Source: CAYRNC01 sp964425645 (lineage in GTDB: Bacteria; Bacillota; Clostridia; Peptostreptococcales; Anaerovoracaceae). From it: a stretch of DNA of 7,788 nt. Positions 1 through 5,447 of the stretch are shown here, in pieces (position 1 is the first letter of the stretch; the number at the start of each line of letters is the position of its first letter). The stretch spans positions 1 through 7,788 of the forward strand of contig CAYRNC010000079.1 in assembly GCA_964425645.1 (NCBI GenBank), read 5' to 3'. The notes under the pieces are model-generated. The model saw only the letters and a program-made list of their open reading frames with translations, had not been told where the DNA came from and made no database searches. The translations under genes were made by a program, and so were the position numbers.

Positions 1-42
1 GTGGCTAAGAACAATTTAAAAAGAATCTTCTACCTGATGTAA
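1..42 (+). CDS. Possible 3' end of an upstream gene (13 codons)
   Basis: Frame 1 is open from the window edge to a TAA at 40-42 and reads VAKNNLKRIFYLM. The other two forward frames hit stops within the first 20 bases. It could be the C-terminal tail of a gene beginning outside the window, perhaps the first gene of the ABC operon, but 13 codons are too few to identify anything. It may equally be noncoding. Confidence 0.2.
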   Translation: MAKNNLKRIFYLM

Positions 43-54
43 GGATAATATATA

Positions 55-111
55 ATGGACGACAGACAGTTAATTTTATGCCGGAACATATGTAAAAAGG
101 AAACGACATGA
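55..111 (+). CDS. Very short ORF overlapping the start of the ABC ATPase gene
   Basis: An ATG at 55-57, with AAGGAT at 41-46 upstream, opens an 18-residue frame (MDDRQLILCRNICKKETT). Its TGA (109-111) overlaps the ATPase start codon (108-110) as ATGA. Such an overlap would allow translational coupling. The ATPase also has its own ribosome site (AAGGAAA, 97-103), so coupling is not needed. I recognise no peptide family. It may be a leader peptide, the remnant of a truncated upstream gene, or chance. Confidence 0.2.
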   Translation: MDDRQLILCRNICKKETT

Positions 112-764
112 TTCAAGTAAACAATCTGACAAAACGCTATGGTAAGCTGGTTGCAAACAATAAAATTTCGCTTGCCGTGTATCCTGGCGAGCTGACAGTG
201 CTGCTTGGGCCGAACGGTGCGGGAAAATCCACATTGATTAAATGTATTTGCGGTCTTCTGCGATTTGACGGCGAAATCACTATAGATGGCCGCGACAACC
301 GCAGCAGCGAAGCTAAGCGACTTTTGGGATATATTCCTGAAATTCCCGCCCTTTACCCGATGCTGACGGTGAGCGAGCATCTGGAATTTATCGCCCGTGC
401 TTATGGGCTTTCAAAGTGGAAGCCGTGGGCCGAGGAACTGCTTTTACGTTTTGAATTACACGATAAGCAAAATAAGCTGGGCAAAGAACTTTCCAAAGGT
501 ATGCAGCAAAAGGTCAGCATTTGCTGCGCCATATTAACAAAGCCACGCGCAGCCATTTTTGATGAACCCCTGGTGGGCCTTGATCCTCACGCTATACGAG
601 AGCTGAAAAACTTAATTGCCGAGATGAAGAGGGATGGCTGCGCTATGATTGTTTCAACCCACATGNNNNNNNNNNNNNNNNNNNNNNNNNNNNNNNNNNN
701 NNNNNNNNNNNNNNNNNNNNNNNNNNNNNNNNNNNNNNNNAAAAGCGATGGTAAACGCGCATGA
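108..764 (+). CDS. ABC transporter ATP-binding protein (partly masked by an N gap)
   Basis: Cytoplasmic ATPase subunit that would drive the permease encoded just downstream. Visible motifs are the Walker A loop GPNGAGKST at residues 34-42, the signature motif LSKGMQQ at 128-134 (a Gly-Met variant of LSGGQ), Walker B AAIFDEP at 148-154 with the catalytic Glu153, the D-loop GLD at 157-159, and the switch His185. The usual Q-loop glutamine is replaced by Glu78 in GYIPE, a common variant among bacterial exporter-type ATPases of this size. Residues 187-211 fall in the 75-N gap; the frame resumes afterwards with KSDGKRA and a stop. At about 218 residues it is normal length for a single-domain ATPase. 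The start at 108 is supported by AAGGAAA at 97-103. The stop overlaps the next start as ATGA, marking a tightly coupled operon. The substrate cannot be told from sequence. Confidence 0.93.
   Translation: MIQVNNLTKRYGKLVANNKISLAVYPGELTVLLGPNGAGKSTLIKCICGLLRFDGEITIDGRDNRSSEAKRLLGYIPEIPALYPMLTVSEHLEFIARAYGLSKWKPWAEELLLRFELHDKQNKLGKELSKGMQQKVSICCAILTKPRAAIFDEPLVGLDPHAIRELKNLIAEMKRDGCAMIVSTHMXXXXXXXXXXXXXXXXXXXXXXXXXKSDGKRA
666..740. other. Assembly gap of 75 N inside the ATPase gene
   Basis: Seventy-five unknown bases directly follow the H-loop histidine codon of the ABC ATPase. The length is a multiple of three, so the reading frame on both sides agrees. The hidden part would be the 25 residues of the ATPase C-terminal end. 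The biology of the gene is probably intact. Confidence 0.98.
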
Positions 765-2341
765 ACAGCCATTTTTACCTGATCCGTACCGGCTTTAAAA
801 ACCGGATCAAAGAGATATTCCACAAGCCGGGAAAGCTCATTTTATATCTTCTGGTGATCTTGGGTTTCGCTGCGGCGCTGATCGCTTCTTTATTTGGTGC
901 TGCGCATTCGGAGGACAGCCTCTCGATTTCTTATCTGCTTCCCATCCTCTTTGCCTTTTTGTTGCTGTTTTACATCATTTTCGTACAAAAGGGGCTTACC
1001 TCGGGCGACGCTATCTTTGAGATGAGCGATGTAAATTTGCTGTTTGTCTCGCCGGTCAATCCACGCGCAACGCTTCTCCACGGAGTGGTACGATTGGTGG
1101 GTAAGTACTTTTGGGTGGGATTATTTCTGTTGTTCCAAAGCAGCAATCTGGCCAATTTCGGCGTAGGAAATGGAGGGGTTCTCATTCTGTTTGGCGCATT
1201 TATTCTTAATATGGTCACGCTGACACTCTTGTCGATTATCATTTACAGCGTAACTAACGGAAGGCCTGACCGGAGGCGGCTGGTGCGCATATTGGCAGTT
1301 GCAGTGTTCATTCCCCTGCTGTCGTTCTTTGCCATGCGCTTTTTCGTCCATAGCGACGTACTTTTGACGTTGAACGATATTATTCAATCTCCTTTTCTTG
1401 CCGCTACGCCCTTTGTTGGATGGACGTCTGCCGGGGCTATTGCGCTGATCGAAGGCAATGTACCCGTCGGTTTAGCATGGCTTGGGCTTCTTGTCTTATC
1501 CGGCGCAGGGATGTTCCTTTATATTATGTTCAGCCATTCCGATTACTACGAAGATGTATTGGTAGCAACCGAGACAGCCTTTGAAAAAAAGCGCGCCGTT
1601 GCCGAAGGAAACATACAGGCGACCGGTTCCATGAATGCAAAGGTCAAGGTGACGAAGACAGGATTGAACGGATGGGGGATTCGTGTTTTTCTGTATAAGC
1701 ACCTGCGCGAAACCTTCCGTCAGAACCATTTCGGCTTTTTCAGCATGTACATGGCAATTACATCGGTCAGCATTTTGACATTATCGATTTTTCTGCGCAA
1801 CAATGCGGACATCATCATGGTGCTTCAGGTACTTATGTGGATTCAAGTGTTCATGATCGGCACCGGACGCGGCCTGATGGAAACCTATACCCATTACATC
1901 TATATGGTGCCCGGTCATCCATTTGGCAAGCTGATCTGGAGCAATATGGAACTGATGATGCGAATCGCTGTGGAAAGCGTAATATTTCTGGGAATCCCCG
2001 GACTTATTTTAGGCAACAACCCTTTGGTCGTCACAGGCAGCATGGCTGTGTATATCCTCTTTTCCCTGATGCTGCTCGGCGTGAATTTTCTGTCCATGCG
2101 CTTTACCGAGGCAAACATTTCCCAAGGCATACTTCTCATGATCTACTTTTTCGCCGTTTTACTGTTTCTTGCGCCGGGGTTGGCAGGGGCGCTCATTGTC
2201 GGTTTTTCTGTGGGAGGGCTCCCGGGGACACTGCTTGCGCTTTTGATTCTTTCTGCGTGGGAGTTGTTTGCAGCGCTTGCGTGCTTTGCACTTTCCAAGA
2301 ATGTGCTCCACAACTGCGATATGCCCACGGTCAAAAAGTAG
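761..2341 (+). CDS. ABC_export-type integral membrane permease
   Basis: Polytopic membrane protein of 526 residues, the likely transmembrane partner of the ATPase whose stop codon it overlaps by 4 bp. Hydrophobic segments lie near residues 27-47, 57-75, 114-126, 138-163, 175-195, 235-255, 328-345, 352-368, 403-418, 425-445, 455-482 and 488-511. A charged cytoplasmic stretch sits around 262-325. The segment SDVNLLFVSPVNPRATLLHG (residues 89-108) resembles the conserved region I know from the 'putative ABC exporter' family (Pfam ABC_export), which is found mainly in Bacillota beside exactly this type of ATPase. No signal peptide is expected. There is no strong Shine-Dalgarno before 761, so translation probably depends on coupling to the ATPase. 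The cargo is unknown. The family assignment is from memory of the family's appearance, not a search. Confidence 0.85.
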   Translation: MNSHFYLIRTGFKNRIKEIFHKPGKLILYLLVILGFAAALIASLFGAAHSEDSLSISYLLPILFAFLLLFYIIFVQKGLTSGDAIFEMSDVNLLFVSPVNPRATLLHGVVRLVGKYFWVGLFLLFQSSNLANFGVGNGGVLILFGAFILNMVTLTLLSIIIYSVTNGRPDRRRLVRILAVAVFIPLLSFFAMRFFVHSDVLLTLNDIIQSPFLAATPFVGWTSAGAIALIEGNVPVGLAWLGLLVLSGAGMFLYIMFSHSDYYEDVLVATETAFEKKRAVAEGNIQATGSMNAKVKVTKTGLNGWGIRVFLYKHLRETFRQNHFGFFSMYMAITSVSILTLSIFLRNNADIIMVLQVLMWIQVFMIGTGRGLMETYTHYIYMVPGHPFGKLIWSNMELMMRIAVESVIFLGIPGLILGNNPLVVTGSMAVYILFSLMLLGVNFLSMRFTEANISQGILLMIYFFAVLLFLAPGLAGALIVGFSVGGLPGTLLALLILSAWELFAALACFALSKNVLHNCDMPTVKK

Positions 2342-2439
2342 TTATAACTACTGCTGACACCATTGAATAAAAGGCCTATAAAAACAGGCGGAATAACCCG
2401 AAATAAAGTTAGTGTCGGTAAATACAGTAACTAAAACAG

Positions 2440-2556
2440 AAAGCCAATCGTAGGAAAAACAAAAAGCAGGAGATAATTTTTTAATAGTGATTAACATCCT
2501 GCTTTTTATAGTTCCTATTAATTAATCAATAGGCTTTTTATTCCTACGGTTGCTTT
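2440..2556. repeat. Nested imperfect inverted repeat with two internal hairpins
   Basis: The outer arms CAATCGTAGGAA (2445-2456) and TTCCTACGGTTG (2541-2552) pair over 12 bp with one G-T wobble. With one bulged C they extend by AAAG/CTTT (2440-2443 with 2553-2556). Inside are the terminator hairpin (2461-2507) and a second hairpin, CCTATT (2514-2519) with AATAGG (2528-2533), so a transcript could fold as a three-way junction. The right arm lies in the last codons of the decayed stalk gene. It could be an elaborate terminator, a small non-autonomous palindromic element, or a local inverted duplication. Confidence 0.5.
2461..2507. terminator. Bidirectional intrinsic terminator between convergent genes
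   Basis: Perfect 11-bp inverted repeat AAAAAGCAGGA (2461-2471) and TCCTGCTTTTT (2497-2507), separated by a 25-base AT-rich loop. The GCAGGA/TCCTGC core followed by a T tract works in either direction; on the minus strand the T tract continues past one G. It lies between the ABC exporter operon (+) and the decayed stalk gene (-), so it would end both transcripts. The long loop is less typical of an efficient terminator. Confidence 0.6.
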
Positions 2557-2859
2557 AGGAGGGGTTTTCGGCGCCGTGCTGCTAATCAAAACGGTGCAGG
2601 TGGGACCCTCCCAACCAAATACCCGGCTTCAGCAGGTATCCAACGGTACGGACGGGCAAACATGTGGTGCCATTGTAGCTTATGGGAAGCACGGCGCGCC
2701 ATCATCCCCCACGGGTACCACTGTGTTACCGTCCAGTTTAAAGCTCATCTGATCATTGAGCACCGTGCCCGATATAGGAATAAGAGCGGATGCAGTAGAA
2801 CCGCTATCAAGACCGATAAAAGCACGTCCAGCACCAGGGTAAATACAATTTTTTTTCAA
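2518..2859 (-). pseudogene. Decayed gene for a secreted stalk-domain (copper amine oxidase N-like) protein
   Basis: No single frame is intact, but reading across frames on the minus strand recovers a recognisable small protein. A start-like TTG lies at 2859-2857 behind AAAGGTAG (about 2876-2869). A hydrophobic signal-peptide-like stretch follows in one frame (IVFTLVLDVLLSVLIAV). The next frame reads ISGTVLNDQMSFKLDGNTVV and then PVGDDGAP. A further frame gives ISYNGTTCLPVRTVGYLLKPG, and another gives TCTVLISSTAPKTPPKATVG before a TAA at 2520-2518. The YNGTT-LPVR-VGYLL pattern is typical of the copper-amine-oxidase-N-like stalk domain common in secreted or surface proteins of Clostridia and Bacilli. 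At least three, probably four, single-base frame changes are needed, at the 8-A run near the start and around 2802, 2691 and 2617. True decay and sequencing error are both possible. A TATAAT lies upstream on the minus strand (2929-2924) without a convincing -35. Confidence 0.7.
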
Positions 2860-2940
2860 AAATACGCACTACCTTTCGTGCAATAAAAGATATGGAACAT
2901 CTGTGATTGATTATTATTCTATCATTATAAGTGCGGTCGG

Positions 2941-2983
2941 AAACCACCCCGAGGTAGGTTTTTCAAAAAGGCCCTCTCTTTTT
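2941..2983 (-). terminator. Candidate terminator region after the LuxR regulator
   Basis: Just beyond the regulator stop codon (2993-2995), the minus strand carries AAAAAG-7 nt-CTTTTT (2983-2965). Next comes a hairpin of AAACC(T)ACC with GGTGGTTT (2961-2941) around a 4-base loop. The first hairpin is weak and AT-rich; the second has a better stem but no T run after it on the minus strand. Read on the plus strand, the second hairpin does end in a T run. Plausible termination region, direction uncertain. Confidence 0.3.
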
Positions 2984-2992
2984 CGGCAGGGG

Positions 2993-4458
2993 TCATAAAT
3001 CGCTTTCAGAAAGGCTTCGACGCATCTGCTCCTTTTTTTGTATAATGTCAATCAATTCAGCGCGGCTTTGAATGCCGAATTTGGAATAGATGTTTTTCAC
3101 ATAGTACTTGACCGTGTTTTCGCTGATCATAAGTTCACCTGCGATGGTTCTATAAGTCTTACCTTGAAGCAGCAGAAAAGTGACTTGGTTTTCTCGCTCT
3201 GAGAGGTTTTCGAATCTTGCAGATTGTTTAATCTGATTTATCTGTTCCTGAACGGGAAGTTCAGAAAACCCTCTAAGATAGATATGGTCCTTAAGAAGAA
3301 AGGAAAGATATTTGTGTAGAGGCGGCAGCAGAACCAGTGTCACACAGACTACTGCCAAGGCCAGCAGCATGGAATTCGGACTATGTATACCGGAAGATGT
3401 AACTGCATCACCGATAAGCCCACCCAGCAAAACACCCAATACATTGGCGGACAGGCCTATGCCAAGAATTCTTGCAGGGTTTTGATGCAGCTCCAGCATT
3501 TCACCCAAGATGCTCCACCAAAACAGATCATATACCCCGAAGGCCCCAAGCATCAGTGTATCAATTACAATATAGCAGACCGCACCGCGGCCGAGACTCA
3601 TAAAGCCGATAAAGGAAAAGCCTATCATTGCAATAGCCACATATAGAATATAGGTCCGGCTGATACGCTTGGGTAGATTCCTCATGATAAACAGGGCCGA
3701 TATATAAGGGATTGCCCAATACCAACTTGTCAGCTGTTCATGGTGTGCAAAGGCGGGGTTCACCACATGATACATCAATCCCGAGTTTATGGTGATGACT
3801 GTAATGAAAAGACATAAAAATATGAGCAGATTTGTAATGCTAACCGTGTTTTTTCTCGGTTTAGAGGCTGCGGGAGTGGCTGCGACATCATTATCTGTCG
3901 GTAGCTTCATAGCAAAAATAAATGCGCACATCAACATGAGCATGGACAACGCGAGCCCCACACGCGGTGAAATGTGAATAGCCGTCATATTTAGCATTAT
4001 CATCAGGATATTAGATAAAATCAACATATCTGCGACCGTTTTGATCCTTTTATTTTTTGGCGTGCCGCTTTTCAGATAAAATGCCCAAGCCGCTACACAG
4101 CCTCCCGCAAGAAAGGAACCTGTGATTATTCCAATCCCCCAAAGCAATGATGGAGGGAAAAAAAAGACCATTGAAGCGGAGATAAAAAAACGTACGAGCA
4201 TGAGAATAACCGTTTTGCCGCACTCTTTGTTTTTATAAAAAAACTGCACAAAATCAGTCCGGTGAAAATAGCCGCAATACCGCCAAAAACTATAGCGGTA
4301 AGATCAATTCTATAAGCATCGGCAAAGGAATAGAAAATTTGGCCTTCAAAAAGAAAGGCCAGCATCCAGGCAGAAAACAAGGAATGAACAAGGATAGAAA
4401 GACATCGTTCGCTCGGGTTAAAACACAGCACTTTATATAACCTTTCGTCATTTCTCAT
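2993..4458 (-). CDS. LuxR-family HTH regulator with polytopic membrane N-terminus, split by a 1-base frameshift
   Basis: Two overlapping minus-strand frames together make one gene. The first starts at ATG 4458 behind AAAGGAT and gives about 74 residues with two hydrophobic segments, ending in TGLILCSFF. The second continues from there with YKNKECGK and runs to a TGA at 2993. Adding one T to the seven-T run (4243-4237) fuses them into a protein of about 488 residues, with roughly 10-12 hydrophobic segments before residue 390 and a LuxR-type helix-turn-helix at about 419-475 (LSERENQVTFLL, then GELMISENTVKYYVKNIYSK). This layout, a transporter-like membrane sensor fused to a DNA-binding domain, is known in Coriobacteriia and some Clostridia, where such proteins sit beside redox enzymes they control. 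Here it diverges from the UDG-like gene and the flavoenzyme. The frameshift may be a sequencing error, real inactivation, or slippage. The GTG at 4249 used to call the long piece alone is probably not the true start. Confidence 0.85.
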
Positions 4459-4486
4459 TTCGTATCCTTTATATCCTTAACCAAAA

Positions 4487-4501
4487 CCAATATTAATATG
4501 G
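4487..4501. promoter_or_regulatory. AT-rich near-palindrome in the regulator leader, possible operator
   Basis: CCAATATTAATATGG is a perfect 14-base palindrome apart from one extra A. It lies about 28 bases before the regulator start codon and about 13 bases downstream of the predicted transcription start. That position would suit autoregulation or repression. A related half (CCAATAATATT, 4527-4537) lies in the promoter spacer. AT-rich palindromes also occur by chance, so this is tentative. Confidence 0.3.
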
Positions 4502-4520
4502 CAATAGGCTCCATGAACTT

Positions 4521-4549
4521 ATTATACCAATAATATTACACAGTGAGAA
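4521..4549 (-). promoter_or_regulatory. Sigma-70-type promoter for the LuxR-family regulator
   Basis: On the minus strand, TTCTCA (4549-4544; 4 of 6 matches to TTGACA) and a perfect TATAAT (4526-4521) are separated by exactly 17 bases. Transcription would start near 4514, giving a leader of about 56 bases before ATG 4458. Confidence 0.45.
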
Positions 4550-4702
4550 GAAATCCGAAAAGATAATCCAAAACTATCGGCACATCATATCCCGGACCAA
4601 CCAAAACAACCACGAAATTTTCTGTATGAATACTGAAATTCTGCTTATTCTGGTTGCAACATATTCTGCATTAAGGGCAAAATAACCTTTAAGACGGACG
4701 TT

Positions 4703-4707
4703 GGAGG
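4703..4707 (+). promoter_or_regulatory. Ribosome binding site fixing the UDG-like gene start at 4713
   Basis: GGAGG lies 5 bases before ATG 4713. A longer frame could begin at TTG 4701, but that codon would sit upstream of the ribosome site, so ATG 4713 is preferred. Confidence 0.75.
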
Positions 4708-4712
4708 ACCAT

Positions 4713-5291
4713 ATGAATCTATACTTTGAACCGGTTATCTGGAAAGAACACAAATATTCAAATGAATCCGAAACCTACCGAAGATGTGAAGTGTGTACAA
4801 ATAAATCCCGAATTATTTGGGGAGAAGGAAATCCAGACGCGTCTGTTTTCGTTATTTTAGACAATCCCGGGGCTAGGGAAGATAAAGATGGAAACGAATA
4901 TGTCTGTCCTACGAGACAGACCCTGCAAACCGCCCTGCACAATGTAAGTTTAAAAGAAGAAGATATCTATTTAACATATCTGCTGAAATGCAGGCCCTTG
5001 CGTAAATACGACAAAGAAAGGGCCAGGGTTTTCAGTAAACCGTTTTTAATCGATCAAATAGAAAGGATGCAGCCAAAATTCATCGTCTGCTTGGGGGATG
5101 TCGTTACCCGGGCAATATTTAATGATCAGGAAGTAAGCGTAAAAGACCTCAGAGGGTTATGGCATACTTTTATAGGGTACTCCTGTATGGTATCTTACCA
5201 TCCATTGGCGGTGAGAAGACGACCTAATTTGATGGGACGATTTATTGAAGACTGGGACATGCTTGCAAAGGAACTTCGGCACCGCAGATAA
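4713..5291 (+). CDS. Uracil-DNA glycosylase superfamily protein with atypical active site
   Basis: A 192-residue soluble protein resembling the family 4/5 (Fe-S) uracil-DNA glycosylases, which remove uracil from DNA. Numbered from ATG 4713: Cys25-x2-Cys28, then GEGN at 37-40, a motif-1-like segment LDNPGARED at 49-57, the KCRP segment at 92-95 with the third cysteine (Cys93), and the C-terminal motif SYHP at 161-164. Compared with family 4 enzymes as I remember them, several key positions differ. GE(G/A)PG becomes LDNPG. The asparagine before the KC(R)P segment, which contacts uracil, appears as Tyr89. The fourth cluster cysteine (in ACxxFL) appears as Ser108 in FSKPFL. The family fold is convincing, but activity on uracil and a four-cysteine cluster are not assured. 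It lies between the divergent regulator and the flavoenzyme, with 156 bases before the flavoenzyme start, so cotranscription is possible. I see no strong promoter for it. Confidence 0.8.
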   Translation: MNLYFEPVIWKEHKYSNESETYRRCEVCTNKSRIIWGEGNPDASVFVILDNPGAREDKDGNEYVCPTRQTLQTALHNVSLKEEDIYLTYLLKCRPLRKYDKERARVFSKPFLIDQIERMQPKFIVCLGDVVTRAIFNDQEVSVKDLRGLWHTFIGYSCMVSYHPLAVRRRPNLMGRFIEDWDMLAKELRHRR

Positions 5292-5430
5292 AGTTATTTA
5301 ACTGCAATTATATCGAACACGCACTTTATTCCTTTATAGGCAATACCGCAAACCATGTCTTTTTAAAAATCGGTACTACATACTATTTTATTTCCTGTAA
5401 ATAATATTCAGCAGAGAAAATAAAAAATGG

Positions 5431-5437
5431 AAGGGAG
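5431..5437 (+). promoter_or_regulatory. Ribosome binding site fixing the flavoenzyme start at 5448
   Basis: AAGGGAG lies 10 bases before ATG 5448. An in-frame ATG at 5427 would place this site inside the gene and adds only MEGRKNF. The protein from 5448 begins MFNKLFSPITIGNLELKNR, the usual beginning of this family. Confidence 0.7.
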
Positions 5438-5447
5438 AAAGAACTTT

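Noticed and set aside
51..56. TATAAT before the ABC operon as a promoter -10 box
   Set aside because: No acceptable -35 hexamer lies 16-18 bases upstream, and it overlaps the micro-ORF start codon (ATG 55-57).
1837..2370. 177-codon plus-strand frame within the permease gene
   Set aside because: It lies in another frame of the well-supported permease and its translation is rich in Arg, His and Cys with no domain pattern; a shadow frame.
2662..2886. 74-codon plus-strand frame in the region between the ABC operon and the regulator
   Set aside because: The opposite strand carries the recognisable stalk-domain remnant, and the plus-strand translation shows no family features.
3383..3646. 87-codon plus-strand frame opposite the LuxR regulator
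   Set aside because: Antisense to the membrane part of the regulator, with no ribosome site or recognisable motif.
2993..4249. The 418-residue LuxR piece as a complete gene starting at GTG 4249
   Set aside because: Its first residues overlap the end of the upstream frame, which supplies a natural N-terminus with an ATG, ribosome site and promoter; one base restores a single protein.
4653..4700. TTGCAA and nearby AT-rich bases as a promoter for the UDG-like gene
   Set aside because: No hexamer resembling TATAAT at a proper spacing, so a promoter could not be supported.
5292..5447. Promoter or riboswitch between the UDG-like gene and the flavoenzyme
   Set aside because: Only AT-rich sequence with tiny repeats; no paired -35/-10 and no structured leader that I can recognise.
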